Below, in pieces: positions 1 to 9,503 of a stretch of DNA of 64,000 nt (positions are counted from its first letter, which is position 1; every line of letters starts with the position of its first letter). This stretch comes from Marilutibacter chinensis (GTDB lineage: Bacteria > Pseudomonadota > Gammaproteobacteria > Xanthomonadales > Xanthomonadaceae). The stretch spans positions 32,204 to 96,203 of the forward strand of contig NZ_JAKJPO010000019.1 of the NCBI RefSeq assembly GCF_021725675.1, read 5' to 3'. Below the pieces are notes generated by a model that saw nothing but the letters and a program-made list of their open reading frames with translations, was not told where the DNA came from and did not search any database. The translations under genes were made by a program, and so were the position numbers.

Positions 1-111
1 GCCGTCCTTCGCCACCAGAAGCCGGTTGGCGACGTTCGCCTCGTCGAACGCGATGCGCGCAAGCTCGGCATCGTCTGGGTTGTCTTCGACGAGCAGGATC
101 ACCTTCTCCAT
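1..111 (-). CDS. response regulator receiver protein, 5' part only
   Basis: The gene starts at 111 on the minus strand and runs off the left edge, so only about 37 residues are visible. They begin MEKVILLVEDNPDDAELA, the start of a CheY-like receiver. The ED pair before NPDDAE supplies acidic metal-binding residues, and this style is typical of Rcp1-type single-domain regulators. The ATG overlaps the stop codon of the upstream histidine kinase by one base (TGATG), so the two should be translationally coupled. The likely role is phosphate acceptor of that kinase. The phospho-acceptor Asp and the C-terminus lie outside the window. Confidence 0.85.
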   Translation of the reverse strand, partial: MEKVILLVEDNPDDAELARIAFDEANVANRLLVAKDG

Positions 112-1310
112 CAATACGTTTCTCCATGAGCGGGCTCGGTGGTTCCGGGCGCGCCCCCTGATGATGCCATCGATACGCCTGCCGCCCGCACCGGCAGCTC
201 GATCGTGATCGTGCTGCCCACCTCCGGGGTGGACTCGGCACGCACGCGACCGCCATGGCGCCGGGCGATGCGATGGGCGATCGCGAGGCCAAGGCCATGG
301 CCGCCTCCCTGGTCGGGACCGTGCAGGCGCTGGAACGGTTCGTAGAGCTTGTGCGCATAGCGCATGTCGAAGCCGCAGCCGTTGTCGCGCACCCGCAGCT
401 GCAACCGCGGACCTTCGTCGGTGTCGACGATTCCGCCCTCGATCTCGATCAGCGGTCGGCTCCGGTCGCGGGTGAACTTCCAGGCGTTGTTGATGACCTC
501 GTCGAGCATCATCTTCAGCAGGCGCTCGTCACCTTCGATCCCGAGGCCGGGCTGGATCCGCACCTGCACGGTCCGCGCCGGGTCGGCGTCCTGGCGCTCG
601 GCGCAGGCCCAGTCGGCGAGCAGGCTCAGGTCGACCGGCCGGATCCGCAGCTCGGCACGGGTCGCCTGCGACAGCCGTCCGAGCGCCGAAAGAAGGTCCG
701 ACATCCGGGTCGCCGCCGAGCGGATCCGCTCCAGGTGGTCGCGCGAGGCGTCGTCGAGCCGATCCTCGAGATTGCGCGCCAGGCGCTCGGAAAAGCTCTC
801 GATGGCCCGCAACGGTGCGCGCAGGTCATGGGTCACGGCGTCGGCGAATAACTGCAGCTGGCGGTGCGAAACCTCCAGCTCGGCGCCGTGATGCTCGACC
901 CGCGCCCGCAGGCTGGCCTCGCGGGCCAGTTCGTCGCCGATGTCGCGGATCTGGGCCAGCAGGCCCAGCGGCTGGCCGTCGTGGTCGCGCAGCAGCGCGA
1001 CATTGATGTGCGCGTGCAGGACCGAGCCGTCGCCGCAGACATAGCGCCGGCGCTGGTCGAGCATGTCGTCGGGCCGCCGCATCAGCTCGCGGACGAACTC
1101 GATGCAGACCTCGACCTCGTCGGGGTGGACGATCTCCAGGTACGGCCGCCCGACCAGCCAGCTCTCGTCGTAGCCGAGCATCCGGCACAGCGCCGGATTG
1201 ACCTCCTGCATGCGTCCGTCCAGGTCGGCCAGGGCCATGCCGATGCCCGACGCCGCCATCACCAGGCGGAGAGCATCGTCACCCGGCAGGCGTGAGAGCA
1301 AGGCGGACAT
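111..1310 (-). CDS. PAS-domain sensor histidine kinase
   Basis: A 399-residue soluble kinase with no predicted membrane segment. A PAS domain spans about residues 12-130, ending in a PAC-like stretch near IRDIGDE. A short coiled linker leads to a HisKA domain with phospho-acceptor His161 in the motif THDLRAPLRAI. The HATPase_c domain follows, with N box EVINNAWKF (271-279), G1 box DNGCGF (309-314) and G2 box GGHGLGLA (336-343). Spacing and motifs match bacteriophytochrome-like kinases that signal to Rcp1-type regulators. The next gene is exactly such a regulator, coupled by a TGATG overlap. The ligand of the PAS domain cannot be told from sequence. Confidence 0.93.
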   Translation of the reverse strand: MSALLSRLPGDDALRLVMAASGIGMALADLDGRMQEVNPALCRMLGYDESWLVGRPYLEIVHPDEVEVCIEFVRELMRRPDDMLDQRRRYVCGDGSVLHAHINVALLRDHDGQPLGLLAQIRDIGDELAREASLRARVEHHGAELEVSHRQLQLFADAVTHDLRAPLRAIESFSERLARNLEDRLDDASRDHLERIRSAATRMSDLLSALGRLSQATRAELRIRPVDLSLLADWACAERQDADPARTVQVRIQPGLGIEGDERLLKMMLDEVINNAWKFTRDRSRPLIEIEGGIVDTDEGPRLQLRVRDNGCGFDMRYAHKLYEPFQRLHGPDQGGGHGLGLAIAHRIARRHGGRVRAESTPEVGSTITIELPVRAAGVSMASSGGAPGTTEPAHGETY

Positions 1311-1439
1311 CGTTGGGGCGGATTACATTGCGTCGGGGCCGCAGTGTAACGGCCGGCCGTGATGGGCCGGTGCAGGCGGGTGACCTGCCACGGTTCGCTG
1401 CCGGCGTCCGTGAATGCGGGCCCCGCCTTTTGCCGCACA

Positions 1440-3302
1440 ATGTCACCCATGGACGTCCTCTCGCCCGGCTTCATCCAGCTCGTCGCCTCGCAGGTTTCCT
1501 GGCAGCAGATCGTGTTCCTGCTGATCCTGGCCGGCGCGCTGTACCTGTTCGTCAGCGAGCGCCTGCGCGTCGACGTGACCGCGATGCTGACCCTGCTGGT
1601 GCTGGTGCTGACCGGCGTGCTGGACTCGCGACAGGCCCTGTCCGGCTTCGCCAGCGAGCCGGCGATCATCGTCGCCGCGGTGTTCGTGATCTCCGGCGGG
1701 CTGGCCGCGACCGGCATCACCGAACGGATCGGCCAATGGATCGGCCGGGTCAGCGGGCGCACCGAGAGCCGGGCGATCTCGGTGGTGATGCCGGTGGTGG
1801 CGGCACTGTCGTCGTTCACCCACCATGTGATGGTGACGGCGATGATGCTGCCGATCCTGACCCGTTTCGCGCGTTCGCGCGGACTGTCGGCGTCGCGCCT
1901 GCTGATGCCGATGTCGTTCGCCGCCTCGCTCGGCACCACCCTGACCCTGGTCAGCGCGCCGGCCTTCCTGCTGGCCAACAACCTGATCAAGCGTACCGGT
2001 GCCGAAGGCCTGGGCATCTTCTCGATCACCCCGATCGGCATCGCCCTGGTGTTCATCGGCATGGTCTACATGCTGCTGACCCACTGGCTGCTGCCCAAAC
2101 GCGGCAGCGATGCCGGCGACGACGAGTACATGCGCCTGGACCGCTACCGCACCGAGCTGCTGGTGATCGAGGGCTCGCGCTGGAGCACGCGTCCGCTGGC
2201 AGACCTGCAGAAGGCCCTCGGCGATCGTTTCCGCCTGATCGGCTGGATGCGCGACGGCAAGCTGCGCAAGGACCTGGGGCCGGCCAGTCCGCTGATCAGC
2301 GGCGACGTGCTGCTGGTCGAGGCCTCGGCCGATGCGCTGGCGTCGCTGCACGACGATCCGGGCCTGGACCTGAACGCTGTCGCACGCTTCGGCGATACCG
2401 TCACCGGCGACGGCGAAGCCCAGCTGGTACAGGCGGTGGTCGCGCCGGGCTCCGAGTTCATCGGCCACTCGGTGCGCGAGCTCGATTTCTCGCGGCGCTT
2501 CCACGCGGTCATCGCGGGCCTGTGGCGGCGCGACGGCAGCATTTCCCCGCGCATCGCCGACGCCCGCCTGCGCGAGGGCGACCTGCTGGTGCTGTGGGGC
2601 AAGTCGGCACGCTTCGCCGAACTTGCGGCCCACCACGGCTTCCTGATGCTGGTGCCGTTCGCCGGCGAGGCCAAGCGCCGGGTCCGCGCGCCGCTGGCGC
2701 TGATGGTGATGGCCGCGACCGTGCTGGCAGCGGCGACCGAATGGCTGCCGGTGCCGCTGGCCTTCCTGCTCGGTGCGGTGGCGATGGTCGCGACCCGCTG
2801 CGTCGACATCGAACAGGCCTACCGCGAGATCGACGTGCGCATCTTCGTGATGATCGCCGGCGTGATCCCGCTCGGCATCGCGATGGAACAGACCGGCACC
2901 GCCGCGCTGATGGCACGCGGGCTGCTGCACGTGGTCTCGGACTGGTCGCCGCTGGCGGTGCTGCTGGTGGTGTTCGCCGCCGCCGGGCTGCTCACCCAGA
3001 TCCTGTCCGACGCGGCCACCACCGTGCTGCTGGGGCCGATCGCGATCTCGCTGGCGCAGTCGCTGGGCCTGCCGCCGACGCCGTTCGTGGTCTGCACCGC
3101 GCTGGGTGCGGTGGCCTCGTTCCTGGTCCCGATCGGCCACCACGGCAACCTGCTGATCCTCGGCCCCGGCCAGTACCGCTTCAGCGACTTCATCCGCATC
3201 GGTCTGCCGCTGACGATGATGCTCGCCTTCACCAGCGCATGGCTGGCGCGCTGGCTGTGGCTGGACGGGCCGTTGTTGCCGGCGGGGTTCGGTGGGATCT
3301 GA
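1440..3302 (+). CDS. SLC13/DASS-family permease with two TrkA_C domains
   Basis: A 620-residue inner-membrane transporter. N-terminal hydrophobic helices (about 10-210) and C-terminal helices (about 420-610) flank a cytosolic section with two RCK_C/TrkA_C-like domains. The first lies around VIEGSRWSTRPLADLQ and the second around VVAPGSEFIGHSVREL. This arrangement is known from the divalent anion:Na+ symporter (CitT/SLC13) superfamily, whose substrates include dicarboxylates and sulfate. The substrate here is unknown. The reading frame is open back to 1359. I prefer the ATG at 1440 (MSPMDVLS) or 1449, because the further upstream residues look like random coding. No strong ribosome binding site decides between them. 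Confidence 0.88.
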   Translation: MSPMDVLSPGFIQLVASQVSWQQIVFLLILAGALYLFVSERLRVDVTAMLTLLVLVLTGVLDSRQALSGFASEPAIIVAAVFVISGGLAATGITERIGQWIGRVSGRTESRAISVVMPVVAALSSFTHHVMVTAMMLPILTRFARSRGLSASRLLMPMSFAASLGTTLTLVSAPAFLLANNLIKRTGAEGLGIFSITPIGIALVFIGMVYMLLTHWLLPKRGSDAGDDEYMRLDRYRTELLVIEGSRWSTRPLADLQKALGDRFRLIGWMRDGKLRKDLGPASPLISGDVLLVEASADALASLHDDPGLDLNAVARFGDTVTGDGEAQLVQAVVAPGSEFIGHSVRELDFSRRFHAVIAGLWRRDGSISPRIADARLREGDLLVLWGKSARFAELAAHHGFLMLVPFAGEAKRRVRAPLALMVMAATVLAAATEWLPVPLAFLLGAVAMVATRCVDIEQAYREIDVRIFVMIAGVIPLGIAMEQTGTAALMARGLLHVVSDWSPLAVLLVVFAAAGLLTQILSDAATTVLLGPIAISLAQSLGLPPTPFVVCTALGAVASFLVPIGHHGNLLILGPGQYRFSDFIRIGLPLTMMLAFTSAWLARWLWLDGPLLPAGFGGI

Positions 3303-3333
3303 GCGCGGCGGCGATCACCCCGGAAAAGCCGCG

Positions 3334-4086
3334 ATGCGCGCCATCGATGCCGAGCACTACCTGCTGGAACTGAAGCTCAAGCGCGACAAGATCGCATCGT
3401 TCGAGCGCTACCCGTTCTCGCTGCCGGTGGTGCGCCACCTGCATGCGCTGGAGCTGCACCCGAAGGTCACCTTCATCATCGGCGAGAACGGCAGCGGCAA
3501 ATCGACCCTGCTCGAAGCGGTCGCCATCGCCTGGGGCTTCAACCCCGAAGGCGGCACCCGCAACTTCAATTTCAGCACCCGCGCCTCGCACTCGGTGCTC
3601 AACGAGTACCTGACCCTGGTCAAGGGCGTGCGCCGCCCCCGCGACGGCTTCTTCCTGCGCGCGGAGAGCTTCTTCAACGTCGCCACCGAGATCGAACGGC
3701 TGGACGAAGGCCCCGGCGGAGGACCGATCATCGACTCCTACGGCGGCATCCCGCTGCACCAGCAATCGCACGGCGAGTCGTTCTTCGCGCTGATGACGAA
3801 CCGCTTCGGCGGCAACGGCCTGTACGTGCTGGACGAACCGGAAGCGGCACTGTCGCCGCAGCGGCAACTGGCAATGCTAGCGCGCCTGCACCAGCTGGTG
3901 CGGACGAACTCCCAGTTCGTGATCGCCACCCACTCGCCGATCCTGATGGCCTACCCGGATGCCTGCATCTACCAGATCGGCGACGACGGCCTGCAGCAGG
4001 TCGACTACGAGCAGACGGAGCACTACCTCGTCACCCGGGCCTTTCTCGCCAATCCGCGGCGGCAGCTCGATATGCTGTTGGGGTGA
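3334..4086 (+). CDS. AAA/ABC-type ATPase (COG3910-like)
   Basis: A 250-residue soluble protein with one ABC/SMC-type nucleotide-binding fold. Walker A is GENGSGKST (50-58). A signature-like SHGESF follows around 145-150, then Walker B LYVLDEPEAALSP (163-175) and an H-loop histidine (IATHSP, His200). There is no transmembrane domain and no neighbouring permease subunit, so a transporter role is unlikely. Such stand-alone ATPases resemble the predicted ATPases of COG3910. It starts 31 bases after the SLC13 gene on the same strand and may be co-transcribed. The biological role is unknown. Confidence 0.85.
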   Translation: MRAIDAEHYLLELKLKRDKIASFERYPFSLPVVRHLHALELHPKVTFIIGENGSGKSTLLEAVAIAWGFNPEGGTRNFNFSTRASHSVLNEYLTLVKGVRRPRDGFFLRAESFFNVATEIERLDEGPGGGPIIDSYGGIPLHQQSHGESFFALMTNRFGGNGLYVLDEPEAALSPQRQLAMLARLHQLVRTNSQFVIATHSPILMAYPDACIYQIGDDGLQQVDYEQTEHYLVTRAFLANPRRQLDMLLG

Positions 4087-4317
4087 GGGACCTCTGCCGC
4101 CACCGATGGCTTCGTCCCAGATCGGGCATTGCACGTTTGGACGAATCTTGCGGTGCAAACCTCCATCATCATGGACGCTCGTATGATCGTGATTACAGGC
4201 ATGATGCTTTGCAGGAGGTATCGTTCCGATGCCTGTTTCAATGTTCCGCCTGTCCGCACTGCCGGATGCTCCATCCGGCATCCGGCTTCGAAGTCCGAGC
4301 CGGCCGCATCGCCGGGG

Positions 4318-5430
4318 CTAAAACAGCTCCCCCTGCGGCGACGGCCGCCGCGGCGGCACGAACCGGCTGCAGTCCAGCGCCGGCAGGCGGCCGTAGCCGA
4401 AGCGCCGGTGTGCCTTGCGGAAGCGCTGCGCGATCAGTTCCGCGAACGGACCAGTGCCGCGCATGCGGGTGCCGAACGCGCTGTCGTAGTCCTTGCCGCC
4501 GCGCATCTGCCGGATCAGGCTCATCACGTGTGCGGCACGCTCCGGATGGTGCAGTTCCAGCCATTCGCGCCAGACCTGCTTGAGTTCGTGCGGCAATCGC
4601 AGCAGCACGTGGCCGGCGGCGCGTGCGCCGGCGGCGTGGGCGGCTTCCAGGATCGCCTCGATCTCGCCGTCGTTGATCATCGGAATCACCGGTGCGACCA
4701 GCACGCCGACCGGCACGCCCGCCGCCGACAGTTCGCGGATCGCCTTGAGCCGGGTGTGCGGAGCCGACGCCCGCGGCTCCATCCGCGCGGCAAGCCGGTT
4801 GTCGAGCGTGGTGACCGACAGGTAGACGGTGACCAGTCGCTGTCGCGCCATTGCGGCGAGCAGGTCGAGGTCACGCAGGATCGTCGCACCCTTGGTCACG
4901 AAGCTGACCGGATGCCGGCATTCGGCCAGCAGTTCCAGGCACTGGCGGGTGATCCGGTAGCGGCGCTCGATCGGCTGGTAGGCGTCGGTGTTGATGCCCA
5001 GCGCGATCGGCGTGCAGCGGTAGCCGGGTTTCGACAGTTCGTGGCGCAGCCGCTCGGCGGTGTTGGTCTTGGCAAACAGACGGGTTTCGAAGTCCAGCCC
5101 CGGCGACAGGTCCAGGTAGGCGTGCGAGGGCCGTGCGAAGCAGTAGACGCAGCCGTGCTCGCAGCCGCGGTACGGGTTGACCGACTGGCTGAAGCCGATA
5201 TCCGGCGAGTCGTTGCGGCTGATGACGCTGCGCGCACGCTCCTCGCTCACCCGGGTGTCGGGGTGGCTCGTCGCATCGGACCGGTCGGTGAGTGCGTCGG
5301 CCAGCGAATCCCAGCCGTCGTCCGCCGCCTCGGTGCGGGTGACCGCGTAACGGCCATCCACGTACGAGGCCGCGCCGCGGCCCTTCACGCGTTGTGGAGA
5401 CGGCGCAACGATTTTCCGGGCATCATCCAT
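4318..5430 (-). CDS. PA0069-family radical SAM protein
   Basis: A 370-residue radical SAM enzyme. The iron-sulfur ligands are Cys90, Cys94 and Cys97 in the motif CEHGCVYC, preceded by NPYRG, a hallmark of the PA0069/Rv2578c family. The N-terminal KGRGA stretch near residue 16 is also typical. The frame is open to 5490, but I choose the ATG at 5430 because this gives the usual family length. The reaction is not established for the family. Some members are annotated as related to spore photoproduct lyase or as DNA repair-like, which is weak evidence. It is transcribed divergently from cls, and the 231-base interval to the upstream ATPase gene shows no clear feature. Confidence 0.9.
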   Translation of the reverse strand: MDDARKIVAPSPQRVKGRGAASYVDGRYAVTRTEAADDGWDSLADALTDRSDATSHPDTRVSEERARSVISRNDSPDIGFSQSVNPYRGCEHGCVYCFARPSHAYLDLSPGLDFETRLFAKTNTAERLRHELSKPGYRCTPIALGINTDAYQPIERRYRITRQCLELLAECRHPVSFVTKGATILRDLDLLAAMARQRLVTVYLSVTTLDNRLAARMEPRASAPHTRLKAIRELSAAGVPVGVLVAPVIPMINDGEIEAILEAAHAAGARAAGHVLLRLPHELKQVWREWLELHHPERAAHVMSLIRQMRGGKDYDSAFGTRMRGTGPFAELIAQRFRKAHRRFGYGRLPALDCSRFVPPRRPSPQGELF

Positions 5431-5519
5431 TCCCAGCAAGCCTACGCCCTGACCGTCGCAGCCGTCGCGACGCCGGTCGGCGCCCGGCATTGATCGCCCT
5501 CGGAGATACCCTGCCCGTC

Positions 5520-6947
5520 ATGCAGACCGACTTCTGGGATTCGCTGACCCCGATCCTCAACATCGGCCTCTACCTCGGCCTGGGCTGGGCGGTCTATCTG
5601 GTCTGGCTGGGCGGCTGGATCATCCTGCAGAAGCGCGAGCCGGTGGCGACCCTGAGCTGGCTGATCTCGCTCGCCGCGCTGCCCTACGTCGGCTTCGTCG
5701 TCTATTACTTCCTCGGCCCGCAGCGGATCCATCGCCAGCGGCTGCGCCGACACCGCAGCCGCTCCTCGCTCCCCAAGCCCCCCACCGGCCTGTTGCCGGA
5801 CCCGGACGCCGTCGAGCTGGCCCGGCTTGGCCAGGCGCTGACCGACCTGCCGCCGACCACGGCGACCCGGATCGACCTGCTGGTCGACGGCGCCGCCAAG
5901 TACGTCGCGCTGCTGGACGCGATCGCCACCGCACGCGATCACATCCATCTCGAGTACTACATCTTCCAGCCCGACCGCACCGGCACTGCGGTGCGCGATG
6001 CTCTGGTTGAGCGGGCCCGGACCGGGGTGAAGGTACGGCTGCTGCTCGACGCGGTCGGGTCCGGCCGGACCCCTGACGCGTTTCTGCGGCCACTGGTCGA
6101 GGCCGGCGGCGAGGTGGCCTGGTTTCACCCACTGCGGCTCCGCTATTTCTGGAAACGGCCATGGCTGAACCTGCGCACGCACCGCAAGATCGTGGTGATC
6201 GACAGCCGGGTCGCATTCACCGGCGGCATCAACATCACCGACGACCAGGACGAACGGCTGCGCACGGACGCCTACCGTGATCTGCACCTGCGCCTGGAAG
6301 GCAACGTCGTGCTCGAGCTGCAGCTGGTCTTCGTCGAGGACTGGGCCTACGCCACCGGCGCACCACCGCTGAAGCTGCCGGTGCCTGCACGGGTACGCGG
6401 CGGTGTCGCTGCGCAGGTGATCGTGTCGGGGCCGGACTCGAGCTGGGAGGCGATCCACCGGATGCATGTCAGCGCGATCCACAGTGCGCAGCGCCGGGTC
6501 TGGCTGGTGACGCCGTACTTCGTCCCCGGCGAGGCCGCCCGGATGGCATTGACCTCGGCCGCACTCGGCGGGCTCGACGTGCGCCTGCTGGTGCCGAAGC
6601 TCAGCGACAGCCGGCTGGTGACCTGGGCCACGCGCTCTTATTTCGATGAGCTGCTGAGCGCCGGCGTGCGGATCTACGAGTACGGGCCGCGCATGCTGCA
6701 CAGCAAGGCCCTGCTCTGCGACGACGACCTCGTGCTGATCGGCAGCGCGAACTTCGACAACCGCAGCTTCCGCCTCAACTTCGAGGCCGGCGTGCTGTTC
6801 CGGGATCCCCACCTGGCCGCGTCGCTGGCGACGCTGATCGAGCACGAGTGCAGCGACTGCACCCCGGTGCGCGACGACCGCGATCGCTCTCTGTGGAGAG
6901 AACGCCTGCCCGAGGCGCTGGCACGGCTGGTATCGCCGTTGCTGTGA
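5520..6947 (+). CDS. cls: cardiolipin synthase, phospholipase D family
   Basis: A 475-residue membrane-bound enzyme that condenses phosphatidylglycerol molecules into cardiolipin. Two N-terminal transmembrane helices (about 10-35 and 44-66) precede two phospholipase D domains. The first HKD motif is His221-Lys223-Asp228 (THRKIVVID) and the second is His394-Lys396-Asp401 (HSKALLCDD). Both are intact, so the enzyme should be active. The length agrees with ClsA-type enzymes (about 480 residues). The ATG at 5520 is chosen because the hydrophobic N-terminus begins there, and the extension up to 5394 is charged and unlike the family. The gene stands alone. Confidence 0.93.
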   Translation: MQTDFWDSLTPILNIGLYLGLGWAVYLVWLGGWIILQKREPVATLSWLISLAALPYVGFVVYYFLGPQRIHRQRLRRHRSRSSLPKPPTGLLPDPDAVELARLGQALTDLPPTTATRIDLLVDGAAKYVALLDAIATARDHIHLEYYIFQPDRTGTAVRDALVERARTGVKVRLLLDAVGSGRTPDAFLRPLVEAGGEVAWFHPLRLRYFWKRPWLNLRTHRKIVVIDSRVAFTGGINITDDQDERLRTDAYRDLHLRLEGNVVLELQLVFVEDWAYATGAPPLKLPVPARVRGGVAAQVIVSGPDSSWEAIHRMHVSAIHSAQRRVWLVTPYFVPGEAARMALTSAALGGLDVRLLVPKLSDSRLVTWATRSYFDELLSAGVRIYEYGPRMLHSKALLCDDDLVLIGSANFDNRSFRLNFEAGVLFRDPHLAASLATLIEHECSDCTPVRDDRDRSLWRERLPEALARLVSPLL

Positions 6948-7002
6948 TCGCTTCGCCCGGATCGCGGCAGCGGAACGCCGGCGGGTTCAGCCACGGTCCG
7001 GC

Positions 7003-7165
7003 AATCGCGGCTTACGCCGTTCCCTTCGGGATGGGGACGAGTGGCCCAGCCCGCTGCGTCAGGGGGCGATTCGCGCATGGCGCGAATGGGGTGTGGAGGC
7101 GGAACGCCGGGCCCACGGTTTGCGAAGCAAACTTTGGGAGATATCCGGTCGCAGCCCGATATCGT
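7003..7165. repeat. composite dispersed intergenic repeat, copy 1
   Basis: This occupies most of the 321-base gap after cls. It opens with a REP-like half site (ATCGCGGCTTACGCCGTTCC, 7004-7023). A conserved block follows: a short palindrome GGGGGCGATTCGCGC...GCGCGAATGGGG, then GTGTGGA and TTTGCGAAGCAAACTTTGGG. The same block recurs around 37098-37200, where it is flanked by two full REP units. No reading frame is conserved between the copies, so it is a non-coding element rather than a gene. Confidence 0.7.
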
Positions 7166-7268
7166 CCCCCGGCTCCGACCAGCGGCCAAGGATCGGGCAC
7201 GACCGGAGACGCACGAGCGGCACGGCGTGGGTACACTTCGGGGGCCGTCTTGCAGGAAGACTCTTCCA

Positions 7269-7562
7269 ATGATGCCCTGGCTCTCCCTTCTGCTCGCCCT
7301 GGCCGCATTGGCCGCCGCGTTCAAGGCGTCGTCGCCCGGCGTTCTCGCCCTGTGGCTTTTGTTGTCCGTGCTGTTGATGATCGGCTGGGTGCTGGGCCTG
7401 CTGGCCCAGCGTGTCGGCAGTCGCAGCCGCGATGCGTCCTACATCCTCGATCCCGCCGAACTGCAGCGCATGCGCGAGCAGGCCGAGGCGCGCCGGCTCG
7501 CCGAACAGAACAGCCCGCCCGACACCGCGAACCAGGCCACGGACAGGTCGAGGGCCATCTGA
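7269..7562 (+). CDS. small membrane protein, hypothetical
   Basis: A 97-residue protein starting ATG-ATG. Two hydrophobic segments (about 4-20 and 26-48, rich in Leu, Ala and Val) are followed by a charged, partly helical tail containing AELQRMREQAEARRLAEQ. The tail is probably cytoplasmic and ends in a disordered region. The start at 7269 is chosen because the upstream frame lies in the dispersed repeat. A similar small hypothetical next to pdxJ is plausible for xanthomonads, but I do not recognise a named family. Confidence 0.6.
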   Translation: MMPWLSLLLALAALAAAFKASSPGVLALWLLLSVLLMIGWVLGLLAQRVGSRSRDASYILDPAELQRMREQAEARRLAEQNSPPDTANQATDRSRAI

Positions 7563-7756
7563 CGCGGAAGGATCGAGGGCGTTCTTGGACGCGGGTGAAC
7601 GCGGGGGGGTCAACGGCCGCATTGGGCGGATTGACAGGGATGCGTCCCGGGAAGTCTCTCCGCAATGCCCCGCCCCCGGACCCGCGGCATCCGTTGTCCG
7701 TGCTCATCCGCGGAAGTCCGCGTCCGCTGGACGAACGGCGCTGCTAAGCTGGCGCG

Positions 7757-8536
7757 ATGACCGTCCTCAGCGTCAACGTCAACAAGATCGCGGTGCTGCG
7801 CAACTCGCGCGGCGGCGCCGAGCCGGATGTCGTGCAGGCTGCACGCGCCTGCCTGGATGCCGGCGCCCACGGCATCACCGTGCATCCGCGACCGGATGCC
7901 CGCCATGTCCGCGCCGACGACGTAGTCGCGCTGGCCCTGCTGACCCGCGAGTACGGTGTCGAGTTCAACCTCGAAGGCAACCCCTTCGCGCCGCCGCGAC
8001 CCGGTTATCCGGGATTCCTCGCCCTGTGCGAACAGGCGCGGCCGGCGCAGGCGACCCTGGTGCCCGACGGCGACGCGCAACTGACCTCCGACCACGGCTT
8101 CGATTTCATCCGCGACGGCGATGCGCTGCGGCCCTTGATCGCCGAGCTGAAGGCGCTGGGTTGCCGCGTCAGCGTGTTCGCCGACGCCCATGTCGATCCG
8201 GACCGCTACCGGATCGAGCGCGCGGCCGATTGCGGCGCCGACCGCGTCGAGCTCTATACAGGGCCCTATGCCGAGGCGTTCGGTGAACCCGACGAGGCGG
8301 CAGTGCTCGAACGTTTCGCCACCGCCGCGGCGCGGGCGCGGGCGGCCGGGCTCGGCGTCAACGCGGGCCATGATCTCAGCCAGGCGAACCTGGGACGGTT
8401 CCTGACCGGCGTTCCTGGCGTGCTCGAGGTATCGATCGGCCATGCGCTGATCGGCGAGGCGCTGTATGCCGGCCTTGCTCCGACCGTGCACCGGTATCTG
8501 GAGATCATCGCTGCAGCCGGCGGCCGCGCGGGCTGA
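7757..8536 (+). CDS. pdxJ: pyridoxine 5'-phosphate synthase
   Basis: A 259-residue TIM-barrel enzyme that condenses 1-deoxyxylulose 5-phosphate with 3-amino-2-oxopropyl phosphate. This is the last ring-forming step of DXP-dependent vitamin B6 synthesis. The N-terminal [17 protein letters not shown], the segment [13 protein letters not shown] and the C-terminal [10 protein letters not shown] and VSIGHALI are PdxJ hallmarks. These include the active-site Glu and His residues and the phosphate-binding GH motifs. It starts at ATG 7757 and is convergent with the exbD block. The exb-pdxJ order is as in Xanthomonas. Confidence 0.96.
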   Translation: MTVLSVNVNKIAVLRNSRGGAEPDVVQAARACLDAGAHGITVHPRPDARHVRADDVVALALLTREYGVEFNLEGNPFAPPRPGYPGFLALCEQARPAQATLVPDGDAQLTSDHGFDFIRDGDALRPLIAELKALGCRVSVFADAHVDPDRYRIERAADCGADRVELYTGPYAEAFGEPDEAAVLERFATAAARARAAGLGVNAGHDLSQANLGRFLTGVPGVLEVSIGHALIGEALYAGLAPTVHRYLEIIAAAGGRAG

Positions 8537-8639
8537 CCGTCCGGCAGGGCTTCTCTCCTTCCCTGTCCCCGGCCGCCGATGCGGTTCCGGAACGGACCCG
8601 CCGTCCTCCGACAGCGGATCCTGACTCCGGCCCAAGCCC

Positions 8640-9062
8640 CTATTGCGCGTGCGCGATCTCGCGAATGCCGCTGGCGCGGGCGACGGCGAGCGCGTCGGCG
8701 AACGCCTGGTAGTCGGCATCGTCGCTGGCGCCGACGGTCAACACTACCGGCTCATCGGCCGCCGCGCGGGCAGCCAGGGCGGTGGCCAGGCCGCCGGCAT
8801 CCAGCCAGGCGCCGTCGAGGCTGAAGCGGTCGTTGCCATGCGCGACCAGTTCCAGCCGCTGCATGTCCTCTACTGCCACATCCGGCGGCGGGGACTGCGG
8901 GAGGCGGGCATCGAGTGAGCGCGTCGCCACGGGCGCGATCACCATGAAGATGATCAGCAACACCAGCATCACGTCGATCAGCGGGGTGATGTTGATCTCG
9001 GCCAATGCGGCATGGCCACGAGCGGTGTCGAAAGGACTGCGGGACTGCACGGAAACTGCCAT
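8640..9062 (-). CDS. ExbD/TolR-family protein, third paralogue
   Basis: A 140-residue protein with one N-terminal transmembrane helix (about 25-45) and a periplasmic domain. The membrane motif [16 protein letters not shown] keeps the proton-relay Asp essential in ExbD. It is about 35-45% similar by eye to the two ExbD proteins upstream, with a more divergent C-terminus (VLTVGASDDADYQAFADALA). It is separated from exbD2 by 441 bases that include a terminator, so it is probably a separate unit. It may serve a different TonB- or TolA-like partner. The symbol exbD3 would be a guess. Confidence 0.88.
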   Translation of the reverse strand: MAVSVQSRSPFDTARGHAALAEINITPLIDVMLVLLIIFMVIAPVATRSLDARLPQSPPPDVAVEDMQRLELVAHGNDRFSLDGAWLDAGGLATALAARAAADEPVVLTVGASDDADYQAFADALAVARASGIREIAHAQ

Positions 9063-9318
9063 GGCACCCTCCTGTCATGGGCCCGATGCCCGCTTCCGAC
9101 GTTACGCGGACCCGAGGGTGCCGGCAAGCGGGCCGACCGGCTGTGCTCCTGCGTTCGCCGTCCGCCCAGGCCCGCAGGGCACGCCCCGGTGGCGTTGCGG
9201 TTCATCGCGGGCGGGCTGCGATTGTCCGGGCGACGTGCCACATCCCGGAGATCCCGTTCCGGGGGTTGGGGGCTGACCGAGAGCCTGGCACCGGCAGGTT
9301 TGCGGCCGACGGACCATC

Positions 9319-9382
9319 GCAGGAGCGGCATGAGCCACGACCATGCGCGGAAAAGCCTCGTCGCGGCTTACGCCGGTCCTCC
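9319..9382. repeat. REP-like inverted pair
   Basis: It lies in the 441-base gap between exbD2 and exbD3. One unit reads CAGGAGCGGCATGAGCCACG (9320-9339). The opposite unit reads GTCGCGGCTTACGCCGGTCC (from 9360), giving a head-to-head inverted pair of the same family seen at 37051, 54326 and 58718. Apart from this pair and the terminator at 9427, I see nothing in the gap. Confidence 0.6.
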
Positions 9383-9426
9383 GGGGCCCGTATGCGGGCC
9401 GGAACATGTGCCTCAAGCGGCCGGAC

Positions 9427-9456
9427 AAAAAAACGCCGCCCGGGCGGGCGGCGTTC
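9427..9456 (-). terminator. intrinsic terminator of the tonB-exb operon
   Basis: On the minus strand an 11-bp stem (AACGCCGCCCG at 9432-9442 pairing with CGGGCGGCGTT at 9445-9455) is followed by seven T residues. It sits 49 bases after the exbD2 stop codon, so it ends the tonB-exbB-exbD1-exbD2 transcript before exbD3. Confidence 0.85.
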
Positions 9457-9503
9457 AATTCAAGCATCACGACGGTAAACGTCGATCGGCTTCGTTTTCA
9501 GGA

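Noticed and set aside
1259..2062. 267-codon frame opposite the SLC13 gene
   Set aside because: It overlaps the transporter and the kinase start on the opposite strand, and no motif is recognised.
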